A DNA stretch of 64,000 bases from Paenibacillus sp. GSMTC-2017 (GCF_016019935.1 NZ_JAECMT010000001.1:434022-498021); one strand, 5' to 3'; shown: positions 8,527 through 18,808, numbered from the stretch's first letter. Numbers and translations: made by a program. The notes: a model not told the origin generated them from the sequence alone.

Positions 8527-8778
8527 CTACGTATTACCGACAAGTTTAACCATCAATTTTGCGACAGTTTTCCGTTCCTCGTCGTCACCAACATCCCACA
8601 ATTCTTTCAATACACGTTCTTCTTCATTTTTGGGGTCGACCTTCTCATCAAGGAATGATCCGATCTCGAATGCAAGATTCGCTATCGTGTCTTCAGTTAG
8701 ACCAATCGACTTCGCTTGAGTAACTCTGTCAGCCAAAAAATGTTTCCATGTCTTGAAGTTCGAAAGGACAGTTGACAT
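8527..8778 (-). CDS. ymfJ: DUF3243 protein (YmfJ)
   Basis: Small cytoplasmic protein (83 aa) of the DUF3243 family, function unknown. Recognisable by NFKTWKHFLADRVTQAKSIG at the N-terminus and by KELWDVGDDEERKTVAKLM. The ATG used here is 8 nt after GAGGAGG; upstream in-frame ATGs lack this. It lies after ymfI and before a strong terminator, as in Bacillus and Paenibacillus. Confidence 0.88.
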   Translation of the reverse strand: MSTVLSNFKTWKHFLADRVTQAKSIGLTEDTIANLAFEIGSFLDEKVDPKNEEERVLKELWDVGDDEERKTVAKLMVKLVGNT

Positions 8779-8896
8779 GTTTCTTCGCCTCCTCATTTGG
8801 TTAAGAAAAGAATGATCAACAGTCATTATATTGCGCACTGGAGACCATTCTTATTCATAAGGAGGCCAATCACATGAGCACCCGCTCCATAAAAAA

Positions 8897-9643
8897 CTAT
8901 GTATGCCACCCACCATTAGGACTTATAATTTGACCTGTAATATAGGAAGATTCCGGTAAAGATAAAAAGTAAATGAGTGAAGCGATTTCCTCAGCTGAGC
9001 CGAACCGTCCTGCAGGGATCTCCTGCTCAAGCGCTGCTTTCTCCTCAGGATTAAAGCCACTCATCATAAGTGTATCAACGACTCCAGGGGCCACAGCGTT
9101 AACTGTCACACCCGAAGGCGCAAGCTCCTTAGCTAGCGCCTTTGTGAAAGCGTTCATGCCGCCTTTCGTCGTTGAATACAATACTTCACAAGCAGCACCT
9201 GACATGCCCCAAACGGAAGAAACATTTATAATACGGCCATATCTTTGGGAGATCATATGTGGCATAAAGAGTTGTGAGCATAAAAACATACCCTTCAAAT
9301 TAACCGACATAACGTCATCCCAATCCTCTTCAGTTACATCCGACAGCAAACCATAATGCGAGATCGCGCCGTTATTCACAAGAATATCCGGTTTAATACC
9401 GTGGCTGCCCAGCTTATCCCGCATCCGTGACAACTGATCCTTACAGCGAAGATCTGCTGAAATAGTCATCACGTTGGCACCCATCGCCATACACATTCTT
9501 GCCGTTTCATTTGCCTTTTCATGCGATTCCAAATAATGAATAACGATATTAACCCCTTCCGCGGCGAATCGTTTTGCAATTGCTGCACCAATGCCGCGGC
9601 TCCCACCGGTAATTAATACGGTTGTTTCTTGTAACGTCTTCAA
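8897..9643 (-). CDS. ymfI: SDR-family oxidoreductase (YmfI)
   Basis: Short-chain dehydrogenase/reductase of 248 aa, annotated as a 3-oxoacyl-ACP-reductase-like protein. NAD(P)-binding TGGSRGIGAAIA near residues 12-23, the structural VNNGAI segment, catalytic Ser, and the Y-x3-K pair in YSTTKGG are present. Most likely NADP-dependent; the substrate cannot be read from sequence. The TTG start lies two bases after the ymfH stop with only a weak ribosome site (GAGAAGAG), suggesting translational coupling. Confidence 0.88.
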   Translation of the reverse strand: MKTLQETTVLITGGSRGIGAAIAKRFAAEGVNIVIHYLESHEKANETARMCMAMGANVMTISADLRCKDQLSRMRDKLGSHGIKPDILVNNGAISHYGLLSDVTEEDWDDVMSVNLKGMFLCSQLFMPHMISQRYGRIINVSSVWGMSGAACEVLYSTTKGGMNAFTKALAKELAPSGVTVNAVAPGVVDTLMMSGFNPEEKAALEQEIPAGRFGSAEEIASLIYFLSLPESSYITGQIISPNGGWHT

Positions 9644-9645
9644 CT

Positions 9646-10926
9646 TTAGCTCTTCTCTACAATAGATACTGCAAGTTGATTAAAATCGAAATGTTCACGC
9701 AATCGTTCATTAACTTGATCAAGCGTACAACTCTCATAGAAAGCTAACACGTCGAACATGTCGCTGTTACGGAAACGGTAACGTGTAAATTCACCTGCGA
9801 TTGATTCTGGGGAGTTCAGCATTCGCAAGTAACTACCGATTTTTTTGCGCTTAGAACGTTCAAAAGTAGCTGGCTCAATACCTTTTTTAATAGTTTCAGT
9901 AATCGCCGATTGAAGTTTGCTAATCAATTCGTCTGGATTTGGTGTATCTCCACCAATAACTGAAAAGGCATAATCAGAACTTGAGTTATACTCATGTCCA
10001 AAAGAATCTGAAATTAAGTTTTGCTCATATAGCGACTGATATAGCTCAGTACTTGAACCAATTAAAGCTTCCAACATCAACTTAGTCGTAACTTCGCGGC
10101 GAAGAAGTTCATTTCCGACCAAACCGACACTCTTTTCCTTAAATCCAAGCATACATTTAGGCAAAGAAACAGGAAGTTTAAACACTTTACGCGAGTTTTT
10201 CACCTCGGAAGGCTCATTTTCAAAATATCGCTTAATTTCACCTTGAGACTGGAAGTTTTTGCTCGCTTGGTTCGCTTTTACAAGCCTGAATACTTCCTCC
10301 GCTTTAACTCCACCTACTACAAAGAGCAACATATTGGACGGATGGTAAAAGGTTTCGTAGCAACGATACAACGTCTCTTTATCAATCTGACGAATCGAGT
10401 CAACTGTGCCAGCAATATCGATATGGACGGGGTGAGTGTGATATAGTGCATCAATTAACCCGAAGTATACACGCCAATCTGCATTATCACGATACATATT
10501 AATTTCTTGCTCAATAATTCCCTTTTCTTTTTCTACATTCGCATCTGTGAAAAAGGGATTCTGCACAAAATTGATAAGTGTCTCTACATTTTTGTGAATT
10601 TGCTCTGTTGCAGAAAATAAATAAACCGTTCTGTCAAACGTTGTATAGGCATTAGCTGATGCGCCTTGTGAAGCGAATGTAGCGAAAATATCTCCTTCAG
10701 GCTCTTCGAACATCTTATGCTCAAGAAAATGTGCTATACCGTCAGCCACTTTTAATGGTTCTTGATCGCCTACTGAAAAGCGATTATCAATTGAACCATA
10801 CTTTGTTGAAAAAGTAGCATATGTCTTATGGAAGCCTTCTTTAGGCAATACAATTACTTCTAGGCCATTATCCAGCACTTCGCGATGTAACGTCTCTTGC
10901 ACATTAGGGTAGTTCAACGTCTCCAT
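9646..10926 (-). CDS. ymfH: M16-family zinc peptidase (YmfH)
   Basis: Member of the M16B (pitrilysin-like) peptidases, 426 aa. The inverted zinc motif HxxEH is seen as HFLEH (about residues 68-72), with the distal glutamate expected in EKGIIEQEINMYRD. It is paired with ymfF, whose product lacks the motif; such pairs are thought to form active/inactive heterodimers. In Bacillus the neighbouring genes are linked to processing of small peptides. Three bases separate it from ymfF. Confidence 0.92.
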   Translation of the reverse strand: METLNYPNVQETLHREVLDNGLEVIVLPKEGFHKTYATFSTKYGSIDNRFSVGDQEPLKVADGIAHFLEHKMFEEPEGDIFATFASQGASANAYTTFDRTVYLFSATEQIHKNVETLINFVQNPFFTDANVEKEKGIIEQEINMYRDNADWRVYFGLIDALYHTHPVHIDIAGTVDSIRQIDKETLYRCYETFYHPSNMLLFVVGGVKAEEVFRLVKANQASKNFQSQGEIKRYFENEPSEVKNSRKVFKLPVSLPKCMLGFKEKSVGLVGNELLRREVTTKLMLEALIGSSTELYQSLYEQNLISDSFGHEYNSSSDYAFSVIGGDTPNPDELISKLQSAITETIKKGIEPATFERSKRKKIGSYLRMLNSPESIAGEFTRYRFRNSDMFDVLAFYESCTLDQVNERLREHFDFNQLAVSIVEKS

Positions 10927-10929
10927 AGC

Positions 10930-12204
10930 TTATGCCTCCTTTCGATCACGCAGGAAGTAGACCGTGTCTAGTTGAACGTTACGAGCGACCTCAACAATAT
11001 CGTGGGCTGTAACCGCCTGCACTTGCTTTAACAACTCTTCTGCTGTTCTTTCATTACCAGTAAGTACACTGTTGAAGTCGTAAGCTAACATTTCATTTGC
11101 TGAATCCTGTAACTCTCGAAGATGACCGGAGATCATCGCTTTCGTCTGATTCATCTCTAAATCTGTTAACTCACCTTTGGCCATACTATCGAGCTGCTCC
11201 TTAATAATGGCTACAGCCTTATCATAATTTGCAAATTCGATACCAGATTGAACGGTACAAATACCTTTATGGCCATCTAATCTTGAAGCTGCATAATAAG
11301 CTAAACTTTCCTTTTCGCGAACATTCAAAAATAGCTTGGAATGTGGATAACCGCCCAATATTCCATTGTACATTAACGCAGCTGGATAAAGCTTATCGTC
11401 ATACCCGACACCTGTTCGTAGTCCCAAATTCAACTTCCCTTGACTTACTTCCATCTCATCGACAACATATTTTGTCTCTTTGACAGTATGCTTAACTTGA
11501 GGTTTTTTATAGGTTGAAGGCGTTCCTGCTTTTAATTTGAAAGCTTCACCAACAAGCTTGGAAACTTCTTCAAGAGATGTATCACCAACTACGTAAAGAT
11601 CAAGAGCGGCATTTTCAAGCCAATTCTCGTAATGTTGGAATAATGAGCTAGGCGTAATCTCATCAATTTTATCAAGACTACCTAGTGGATGAAGTCTATA
11701 CGGTTCATCCGCACACATTTCCTCCAAGCATCGTTCAGCTGCATATCGTATTTTATCATTGACGATTGCTTCAAGTCGTTTACGGAGTGTTGCTTTCTCA
11801 GCATCGACATATTTAGCTCTGAAGCCTTCATTTTCTCGGCAAGGATCTGTTAACACATCTCCAAGAAAGTGAATTGACGCCTCAAGTAAGGAATGCTCAG
11901 AAGAAACAAACTGATCATTGATTACATCCATTCGGAATTGAACGACCTGCGAATCTCCGCGTTTGTATACATCAAAGCCGAAACCTGCCCCGTACATATC
12001 ATCCAACTTCTCACGAAAAGCAATCGTTTCTGGTGTATTGGCCGTACCTCTACGAAGCACGAACGGAATCAGAGCAACAGGCGTCACAGTTTCTTCGGCT
12101 AGTGGAATACCAGCAAAGAGGGAAATCGCAAACGTTTTGAATCGTTTCGTAGGCAAAACATGCAGCCTTATGCGCTGATGTTGCCCTCTTTCAAATGAGG
12201 CCAC
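10930..12204 (-). CDS. ymfF: M16-family peptidase-like partner lacking the zinc motif (YmfF)
   Basis: About 424 aa with the M16 fold signature, beginning RIRLHVLPTKRFKTFAISLF. The usual HxxEH site is replaced (VALIPFVLRRGTANTPE), so it is predicted inactive and to pair with the product of ymfH. GTG at 12204 has AAAGGAG at 8 nt; an ATG 12 codons upstream is in frame but lacks a ribosome site. Confidence 0.9.
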   Translation of the reverse strand: MASFERGQHQRIRLHVLPTKRFKTFAISLFAGIPLAEETVTPVALIPFVLRRGTANTPETIAFREKLDDMYGAGFGFDVYKRGDSQVVQFRMDVINDQFVSSEHSLLEASIHFLGDVLTDPCRENEGFRAKYVDAEKATLRKRLEAIVNDKIRYAAERCLEEMCADEPYRLHPLGSLDKIDEITPSSLFQHYENWLENAALDLYVVGDTSLEEVSKLVGEAFKLKAGTPSTYKKPQVKHTVKETKYVVDEMEVSQGKLNLGLRTGVGYDDKLYPAALMYNGILGGYPHSKLFLNVREKESLAYYAASRLDGHKGICTVQSGIEFANYDKAVAIIKEQLDSMAKGELTDLEMNQTKAMISGHLRELQDSANEMLAYDFNSVLTGNERTAEELLKQVQAVTAHDIVEVARNVQLDTVYFLRDRKEA

Positions 12205-12261
12205 GCGGTTTGCTCCTTTCATTGATGCCGTTTTTACCATTTTAACCTATAAGAAATGGAA

Positions 12262-12300
12262 GAAGCAACCGCGGCTGCACAAGGCAAAAGCGGCTGCTTC
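12262..12300 (-). terminator. sleB terminator
   Basis: GAAGCAGCCGC pairs with GCGGTTGCTTC (11 bp, one wobble) downstream of sleB. The T-run is interrupted (CTTCTTCC), so its strength is uncertain. Confidence 0.55.
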
Positions 12301-12330
12301 CGTTCATCATAGGCATATCGGACGGCAGCG

Positions 12331-13098
12331 TTACATACAAAAAATATGCTTACCAATCGTCTTTATTTGTGTTCTAGTCCAAATCCAAGCTGATGTTGCT
12401 GTATCAGGGTTAAAGTAGTACAGACATCCTCCTGATGGGTCCCATCCGTTTAACGCATCTTCTACAGCTTCACGAGCTTTTGCATTAGGCGTCAAATAAA
12501 TTTGACCATCAGCTACAGCGGTAAAAGCTCTTGGCTGGAAGATAACGCCGTAAACAGTATTCGGGAAACTTTGTGACTTAACACGATTTAAAATGACGGC
12601 AGCAACAGCAACCTGACCTTCATAAGGTTCACCGCGTGCTTCGCCATAAACAGCGTTCGCCATTATTTGTAAATCATTTTCTGTCAAACCATGACGATTA
12701 GACTTTGCGAGAGTACTACCCTTTTTCCCACCCTTAGCAGGAGCCTTTGTAGATTCTGCTACCGTAGTACCAGGTTTCCACTCTTTTGATGCTGCTACAA
12801 GCTTTTTCTTCGTTCCCGCTCCAACGACGCCATCGGATTTCAGGCCAAACTTCCATTGAAACCAGGTGACCGCACCTTTCGTTTTTGTACCGAATATGCC
12901 GTCTATCTTGCCATTGTAGTAGCCCAGATAAGTTAGACGTCCTTGTAACTCATAAACGTCATTACCTGATGAACCAACCTTTATCGTGGAATTGCTGAAT
13001 GTTGCCGTCGATCCGCCTATTTGTCCTTTCACTAGGGAGAACGAGCCGATTATCAACAAAACGACGATCGAGGTGACCGCTATCAAACGATTTCTCAT
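12331..13098 (-). CDS. sleB: Spore cortex-lytic enzyme SleB
   Basis: Germination lytic transglycosylase that degrades cortex peptidoglycan. Its 255 aa comprise a signal peptide (IAVTSIVVLLIIGSFSL), a peptidoglycan-binding domain (residues 35-105, VYELQGRLTYLGYYNGKIDG), a basic Ala/Lys linker and a Hydrolase_2 domain with the catalytic Glu in AVYGEARGEPYEGQVAVAAV. The C-terminal GGCLYYFNP segment is typical. A sigma-G-like promoter upstream fits forespore expression. No ypeB follows, unlike in many Bacillus genomes; it stands alone between ftsK and ymfF. Confidence 0.92.
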   Translation of the reverse strand: MRNRLIAVTSIVVLLIIGSFSLVKGQIGGSTATFSNSTIKVGSSGNDVYELQGRLTYLGYYNGKIDGIFGTKTKGAVTWFQWKFGLKSDGVVGAGTKKKLVAASKEWKPGTTVAESTKAPAKGGKKGSTLAKSNRHGLTENDLQIMANAVYGEARGEPYEGQVAVAAVILNRVKSQSFPNTVYGVIFQPRAFTAVADGQIYLTPNAKAREAVEDALNGWDPSGGCLYYFNPDTATSAWIWTRTQIKTIGKHIFCM

Positions 13099-13134
13099 GT
13101 TGGGATCTGCCTTTCTCTTGCAAGTTAGTTCGCT

Positions 13135-13152
13135 TTAGGTAGCGTTACCTAA
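13135..13152. promoter_or_regulatory. Palindrome at the sleB transcription start
   Basis: TTAGGTAGCGTTACCTAA is a perfect 7-bp inverted repeat with a 4-bp centre. It lies 3-4 bp downstream of the sigma-G-like -10 element, covering the predicted transcription start: an operator-like position. Confidence 0.4.
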
Positions 13153-13155
13153 CAA

Positions 13156-13185
13156 TAGTATGAGAAAGTTGTCCATCTTCTATGC
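13156..13185 (-). promoter_or_regulatory. Sigma-G-like promoter of sleB
   Basis: GCATA (-35) and CATACTA (-10), 18 bp apart, match the forespore sigma-G consensus (GHATR, 17-18 bp, CATnHTA). sleB is a sigma-G gene in Bacillus, so the match and context agree. Confidence 0.7.
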
Positions 13186-13199
13186 AACATGAATGTTAA

Positions 13200-15902
13200 C
13201 TATGAGCTTAATTTGCCTGCTTGAAATTGTTCTAGAGACATTAATACTTCACGCGGCTTACTTCCTTCATACGGCCCTATGATGGATTTTGCCTCCATCT
13301 GGTCAATCAACCTTGCTGCCCTCGTATAGCCAATACGCATTCTACGCTGAAGTAACGACACAGAAGCTTGTTTAGCTTCAACGACTATTTGTACAGCTTG
13401 ATCATACAACTCATCTAACATTGGTTCATTATCAGTCGACTCTTCTTCAACTTCAGGCACTAAGTCTTCCTTGTAAACTGCTTCTGCTTGATCGCGAGCA
13501 AATGCAACGAGCACCTCAACTTCTTGATCTGACAAGAAAGCACCTTGTACACGAATAGGCTTTGACATCCCTACTGGCAGGAAGAGCATATCTCCACGCC
13601 CAAGCAATTTTTCTGCTCCGGCCATATCCAAAATTGTACGAGAATCCACTTGCGACGATACACCAAATGCTATTCTAGATGGAATATTAGCTTTAATTAC
13701 CCCAGTAATAACATCTACAGACGGACGTTGTGTAGCTATAATTAAATGAATTCCTGCTGCACGAGCCATCTGTGCTAACCTAGCTATGGAATCCTCAACA
13801 TCATTAGCTGCGACCATCATCAAATCAGCAAGCTCATCGACAATAACTACGATATATGGCAGTACAGCTGCTGGATTATCAGCCATTAACGTATTATAAC
13901 CTTCGATATTTCTTGTTGCAGATTTTGAGAATAGTTCGTAACGCTTCTCCATCTCGACTACGATTTTTTTGAGAGCAAGTGATGCACGGCGTGGATCTGT
14001 AACGACTGGTGCAAGCAAATGTGGGATGCCATTATATACATTAAGCTCAACCATCTTCGGATCGATCATCAAAAACTTTACTTCATCTGGGTTTGCCTTA
14101 TAAAGAATACTCGTAATGATACCGTTAATACAAACTGATTTACCTGAACCAGTTGCTCCAGCAACAAGTAAGTGAGGCATTCGTGCCAAGTTACCAACAA
14201 TCGTTTGCCCAGATATATCACGACCAAAGGCAATAGAAAGTTTGGATTGAGAATTTTGAAAAGCTGGTGTTTCCATTACTTCACGCATCGTAACGACAGA
14301 AACTTCCATATTAGGAACTTCGATTCCGATAGCTGATTTCCCCGGTATAGGCGCTTCCATACGGATATCTTTAGCAGCGAGTGCAAGTGCAATATCATCT
14401 GTAAGTCCAACGATTCTACTTACCTTAACGCCAGTAGCAGGTTGCACTTCATAACGAGTAACCGCAGGTCCTCGAACGACATCAAGTACAGTGGCACGTA
14501 CACCAAAGCTTTCAAGCGTTGCTTCAAGCTTCCTTCTTGAATCATACATATCCGTTGCGTCAGTGCCTTTAGATAAGCCAATAGGTTTTTCTAGCAAAGT
14601 AAACGGTGGTAAACGGTATGGCTTTGTTTTATTATCTAGTTCATTAGTTACGGCAATAGGTCTACGAGGTATTGCATCAACAGCTAGCACAGAATCTTCT
14701 TCATTTATTGATCCAGCAATTGTATCAGTATCAGTAATCTCATCATCTTCAACCGTTATTGGCAGAGGATATTCGTCAACTAATTCTGTTTCATTCTCTA
14801 ATTCTTCATTCCGATTTTCCGGCAAAGCACCGTCCCAATCTTGTTCGTTTGATCGTGTATGATCACTATTGTCAGTATCTTTATGTAATGGCAGATCAGT
14901 TTTAGTAAACCCCTCTTCCCACGGAGGTGTTTCATCATCTAATTGCTTATTAGGATAATCGTTTTGTATACTTACGCCCGTTTTCTCCCAAGACTGTTCA
15001 GATTGTACTTCCCATGCTGGCTTTACTCCACTCAAAGTATCACGATCATTATGAGACGGAATCCACTCTTCTTGTCCATCCTGATCTTTTACTTCGGTCG
15101 ATCCCTGTTTCCATGCAAAAAATATGGATTTGCGCTTTTTGACTGGCTTCTGTATATACTGCTCATCATCATCAATTGTGCTATCATCATCGTTATCATT
15201 GTCACTTGAATGTTGAACCTTTAATGCTGCAGCAGTTGCTGCCCGACGTTTGCGTATGGAATTTCGTTTTTCAAGTAACAGCTTAACCATAGAAACAAAT
15301 CGTTTTTTGACGACACCCATTAATTGTACATAAGACTTTCCAGTAATAAGCATTATGGCAATTGCAAACATAACAAAAGCAATAATGAGTGCACCATAGT
15401 AGCCAAATAACATAAATAAGATAGCGTATTGAATTGCACCTATATAACCGCCGCTAATCGATTTATCCCTGACGGTTCCATCTTCACCTGGTGCTATAGA
15501 AATTAACTCCGATTTAAGTCCTTCACTAAGCGTACTAAGAATGACACTTCCGGATAAAACGTCTCTGTCCAGACCAGCGAATCTTGCGTTCACTTCAGAA
15601 ATCGAGCTGCTGAGCGTGAAACCAAGCACCAAAATAAGCAAGCCTGTCCTACGGCTAGTCCAACCGGTAGGCCAAGCTCGCTTTATCATGACTGTAAGTC
15701 CTACAAATACACCTACAAGTGCCAATACAAAATAAAACTTTCCAAGCAAAAGTCCAAACAGCTTGGACAATGCACGACCAACCGTTGCTTCTCCTGAGAG
15801 AGCTATAACGGAAATCGTAATGAGCAAGATGCCATATACTTCATATTTGAGTTGAGCGCCAATAGATTTTTTTCTTGTTTTTTTCTTTGCCAATTCCGTC
15901 AC
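13200..15902 (-). CDS. ftsK: DNA translocase FtsK/SpoIIIE
   Basis: Septum-anchored DNA pump, 900 aa. Four N-terminal membrane helices (about residues 15-190) are followed by a very acidic linker (about 225-440), the alpha and beta motor with Walker [10 protein letters not shown] (about 580) and Walker [12 protein letters not shown], and the gamma winged helix ([20 protein letters not shown]) that reads polar DNA signals. Whether it acts in division or in spore chromosome segregation is not decidable. The GTG at 15902 is usable, as is a TTG three codons on. It follows tepA-ylzJ. Confidence 0.95.
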   Translation of the reverse strand: MTELAKKKTRKKSIGAQLKYEVYGILLITISVIALSGEATVGRALSKLFGLLLGKFYFVLALVGVFVGLTVMIKRAWPTGWTSRRTGLLILVLGFTLSSSISEVNARFAGLDRDVLSGSVILSTLSEGLKSELISIAPGEDGTVRDKSISGGYIGAIQYAILFMLFGYYGALIIAFVMFAIAIMLITGKSYVQLMGVVKKRFVSMVKLLLEKRNSIRKRRAATAAALKVQHSSDNDNDDDSTIDDDEQYIQKPVKKRKSIFFAWKQGSTEVKDQDGQEEWIPSHNDRDTLSGVKPAWEVQSEQSWEKTGVSIQNDYPNKQLDDETPPWEEGFTKTDLPLHKDTDNSDHTRSNEQDWDGALPENRNEELENETELVDEYPLPITVEDDEITDTDTIAGSINEEDSVLAVDAIPRRPIAVTNELDNKTKPYRLPPFTLLEKPIGLSKGTDATDMYDSRRKLEATLESFGVRATVLDVVRGPAVTRYEVQPATGVKVSRIVGLTDDIALALAAKDIRMEAPIPGKSAIGIEVPNMEVSVVTMREVMETPAFQNSQSKLSIAFGRDISGQTIVGNLARMPHLLVAGATGSGKSVCINGIITSILYKANPDEVKFLMIDPKMVELNVYNGIPHLLAPVVTDPRRASLALKKIVVEMEKRYELFSKSATRNIEGYNTLMADNPAAVLPYIVVIVDELADLMMVAANDVEDSIARLAQMARAAGIHLIIATQRPSVDVITGVIKANIPSRIAFGVSSQVDSRTILDMAGAEKLLGRGDMLFLPVGMSKPIRVQGAFLSDQEVEVLVAFARDQAEAVYKEDLVPEVEEESTDNEPMLDELYDQAVQIVVEAKQASVSLLQRRMRIGYTRAARLIDQMEAKSIIGPYEGSKPREVLMSLEQFQAGKLSS

Positions 15903-15996
15903 CCCTGGATTCCCATTATAACACAGTTAATGGTTATCGGGCTATGCGGGAGCTTACGTACATATCGCAAAGTAACATTTTTTGTTATTGAATCTG

Positions 15997-16209
15997 TTAG
16001 CCATAATGAATTAGTGATCCTGGCATTAGCTCAGGGTTCAAATAATCATCTAATGAACAATTTAATAACCGTACAACCTTACCCATACCAGGTGCAATCG
16101 GTTCTACTTGCATATGAATACCTTGCACCCATATTTCATGTAACGGCTCCATCTCTTCATTAAATCCTTGAAGCACTGTTTCAAGCGGCATAGTTGTATA
16201 TAATGTCAT
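15997..16209 (-). CDS. ylzJ: YlzJ-like protein
   Basis: 70-aa protein of the YlzJ-like family, function unknown, found between tepA and ftsK/spoIIIE in Bacillus and Paenibacillus. [16 protein letters not shown] and LIHYG at the end are conserved. Its start overlaps the end of tepA by four bases, implying translational coupling. Confidence 0.85.
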   Translation of the reverse strand: MTLYTTMPLETVLQGFNEEMEPLHEIWVQGIHMQVEPIAPGMGKVVRLLNCSLDDYLNPELMPGSLIHYG

Positions 16210-16973
16210 TGGATTACACTCTCCGATCCTGCCACTGGTTTTGATGCTCGGCGCTGCTCAATCATCGTATTTAATTCTCTTAAAGCATGTCCTAATCCAC
16301 CTACTTCATCAATTAACCCATGCTTTACAGCATCTGACCCGATAACTGTCGTACCGATATCCCTCGTAAGCTCACCTGTCTTAAACATAAGTTCCTTAAA
16401 CTTTTCTTCTGTAATATTTGAATGAGAAGTTACAAATTTAACGACCCGCTCCTGCATCTTATCCAAATATTCGAACGTTTGTGGCACACCGATGACAAGT
16501 CCATTCATTCGAATCGGATGAATCGTCATGGTCGCAGTTTCTGCAATGAATGACTTATCCCCTGCTACGGCAATTGGCCCCCCTATAGAATGACCACCAC
16601 CGAGCACAAGTGTAACTGTTGGTTTTGATAATGAAGAAATCATCTCTGCAATAGCAAGTCCTGCTTCTACATCTCCCCCTACTGTGTTAAGGACAACAAG
16701 AATACCTTCGATTTTACTATTTTGCTCCGTTGCCACTAATTGAGGAATGATGTGCTCGTATTTTGTCGTTTTGTTTTGCGGCGGTAGTATGAGATGACCT
16801 TCGACTTGTCCAATAATGGTCATACAGAAAATGTTAGATTCTGCTGGTGCAGGTGAAACAGCAGTACCTAATTGTTGAATGTTTTCAAGTGTACTGTTCA
16901 GTTTTTTCTTATCATCTGCGTTTGGCTCCGGTTGCTCATTTTTTACTTTCATCGAAAATATTAAATCTGTCAT
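16206..16973 (-). CDS. tepA: ClpP-like serine protease TepA
   Basis: 255-aa protein of the ClpP/crotonase fold, described in Bacillus as translocation-enhancing protein TepA. The nucleophile Ser lies in [11 protein letters not shown], with downstream [11 protein letters not shown] giving the His. There is no signal peptide. The preceding forespore-type promoter suggests a sporulation role. Intact and of normal length. Confidence 0.9.
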   Translation of the reverse strand: MTDLIFSMKVKNEQPEPNADDKKKLNSTLENIQQLGTAVSPAPAESNIFCMTIIGQVEGHLILPPQNKTTKYEHIIPQLVATEQNSKIEGILVVLNTVGGDVEAGLAIAEMISSLSKPTVTLVLGGGHSIGGPIAVAGDKSFIAETATMTIHPIRMNGLVIGVPQTFEYLDKMQERVVKFVTSHSNITEEKFKELMFKTGELTRDIGTTVIGSDAVKHGLIDEVGGLGHALRELNTMIEQRRASKPVAGSESVIQ

Positions 16974-17009
16974 TTCGAATTTCCCCCTTGTGCAAACTAT
17001 AACTTGTCA

Positions 17010-17038
17010 TAGTATGGGGTCGGCCGGAATTTTTATAC
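17010..17038 (-). promoter_or_regulatory. Sigma-G-like promoter of tepA-ylzJ
   Basis: GTATA and CATACTA spaced by 17 bp match the forespore consensus; the -10 element is identical to that before sleB. The unit is isolated from rnj by a strong terminator. Confidence 0.6.
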
Positions 17039-17056
17039 TTATCAATTGCAGAATGT

Positions 17057-17107
17057 AAAAAAAGCCGCTCCTCTCCACCCTAATTAGGGTGCGAGAGCGC
17101 GGCTTTT
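17057..17107 (-). terminator. rnj terminator
   Basis: A long stem (AAAGCCGC...CTCTC.CACCCTAATTAGGGTG...GCGGCTTT) with TTTTTTT on the minus strand follows the rnj stop. Confidence 0.9.
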
Positions 17108-17128
17108 TATCGTGATGGGTAGCGTCGA

Positions 17129-18808
17129 TTATACCTCCATGATGATCGGCAAAATCATTGGGCGACGACGTGTTTGCTCATATAGGAAACGTCCAAGCGC
17201 ATCCTTAACATTTGTTTTGAGGGATGCCCACTCATTTACCTTGTCGTTCATAAGTCTGTTAAGTGTCGATGTTACAATACGATTTGCTTCGTCAAGCAGG
17301 CCTTCTGATTCGCGAACATAAACGAATCCACGAGAGATAATGTCCGGTCCTGACAAAATAGTTCCATCTTGTTTGCTTAGTGTAACAACAACGACCAAGA
17401 TGCCATCTTGAGAAAGCAACTTACGATCACGAAGAACGATATTACCAACATCTCCTACACCCAATCCGTCAATTAGAACATTGCCAGCTTGTACTTTGGA
17501 GCCTTTACGAGCATTACCATCTTGGATTTCGACAGTATCACCGTTTTCAATAACGAAAATATTTTCACGAGGCATGCCAATTGCTTCACCAAGCTTCGCA
17601 TGTTGACGAAGCATACGGTATTCACCATGGACAGGAATAAAGTATTTAGGCTTGATAAGGTTAAGCATAAGCTTAAGCTCTTCTTGGCTGCCATGTCCTG
17701 ATACGTGAACGCCAGATACGGAACCTGGACCATAAATAACATGTGCACCTAAACGGAACAATTCATCAACGGTACGTCCAACATATCGTTCGTTACCTGG
17801 AATAGGTGTCGCGGCAATGATAACCGTATCCCCTGGCAAAATATCAACTTTACGATGCGTTGAGCGAGCCATACGTGTAAGCGCCGACATAGGCTCCCCT
17901 TGACTGCCTGTACATAAAATAACGACACGATCAGCAGCAAGCTTGTTAACTTCTTCTGGTTCTATAATCATACCTTCTGGTATGTTCAAGTAACCAAGAT
18001 CAGAAGCGATACCAACAACATTAACCATACTGCGACCTACTACTGCGATTTTACGCTTTGTAGCAATCGCTGCATTAATAATTTGTTGAATACGATGTAC
18101 GTTGGATGCAAATGTTGCAACAACGACACGTTGAGTAGCTTTACGGAAAATATCTTCAAGCTCTTCACCAACATTGCTCTCAGATGGCGTATAGCCAGGG
18201 CGTTCAGCATTTGTACTATCAGACAATAGTGCCAATACTCCGCGGCTACCAATTTGAGCAATACGTTGAAGATCAGCGAATTGTTCGTTCACTGGAGTGT
18301 GATCGAATTTGAAGTCGCCTGTATGTACAACGACGCCTTCCGGTGTATCCAAACTAACACCAACCGAATCTGGAATACTGTGGTTAGTCTTAAAGAAGCT
18401 AGCACGAATTGCGCCTAATTGGATTTCGGAATCAGCGTTGATCAATATACGCTTCGTCTCACCTAGCAATCCAGCCTCTTTCAGCTTACCTTCGATTAAT
18501 CCCATCGTTAGTTTTGTAGCATACAAAGGCACATTAAGATGCTTTAGCACGTATGGCAATCCACCGATGTGATCTTCGTGACCATGTGTAATTAGAATTG
18601 CGCGAACTTTGTCGCGATTTTCTGTTAAATACGAAATATCTGGAATAACGATATCGATACCGAGCATATCCTCTTCTGGGAATTTAAGCCCTGAATCGAC
18701 GACAACAATATCATTGTTGTATTGAATAACGTACATATTTTTTCCGATTTCGCCTACTCCGCCTAGTGCAAAGATGAGCAGCTTATCCTGGATGTTCTTC
18801 TTAGACAA
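17129..18808 (-). CDS. rnj: Ribonuclease J
   Basis: Metallo-beta-lactamase/beta-CASP ribonuclease with 5'-3' exonuclease and endonuclease activity in mRNA decay and rRNA maturation. 559 aa. Metal motif HGHEDHIGG (about residues 77-85) is intact, with HTGDFKFDHTP, the beta-CASP segment VATFASNVHRIQQI and SGHGSQEELKLM. The C-terminus ends RRPMILPIIMEV as in RNase J1/J2. Metal ligands are complete, so it should be active; the locus matches Bacillus rnjB. The start is TTG after AGGAGG. Confidence 0.94.
   Translation of the reverse strand: MSKKNIQDKLLIFALGGVGEIGKNMYVIQYNNDIVVVDSGLKFPEEDMLGIDIVIPDISYLTENRDKVRAILITHGHEDHIGGLPYVLKHLNVPLYATKLTMGLIEGKLKEAGLLGETKRILINADSEIQLGAIRASFFKTNHSIPDSVGVSLDTPEGVVVHTGDFKFDHTPVNEQFADLQRIAQIGSRGVLALLSDSTNAERPGYTPSESNVGEELEDIFRKATQRVVVATFASNVHRIQQIINAAIATKRKIAVVGRSMVNVVGIASDLGYLNIPEGMIIEPEEVNKLAADRVVILCTGSQGEPMSALTRMARSTHRKVDILPGDTVIIAATPIPGNERYVGRTVDELFRLGAHVIYGPGSVSGVHVSGHGSQEELKLMLNLIKPKYFIPVHGEYRMLRQHAKLGEAIGMPRENIFVIENGDTVEIQDGNARKGSKVQAGNVLIDGLGVGDVGNIVLRDRKLLSQDGILVVVVTLSKQDGTILSGPDIISRGFVYVRESEGLLDEANRIVTSTLNRLMNDKVNEWASLKTNVKDALGRFLYEQTRRRPMILPIIMEV

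Noticed and set aside
15915..15933. Extended -10 promoter (TGTTATAAT) directly before ftsK
   Set aside because: No matching -35, and the start would fall on the ribosome site; too weak to list as a feature.
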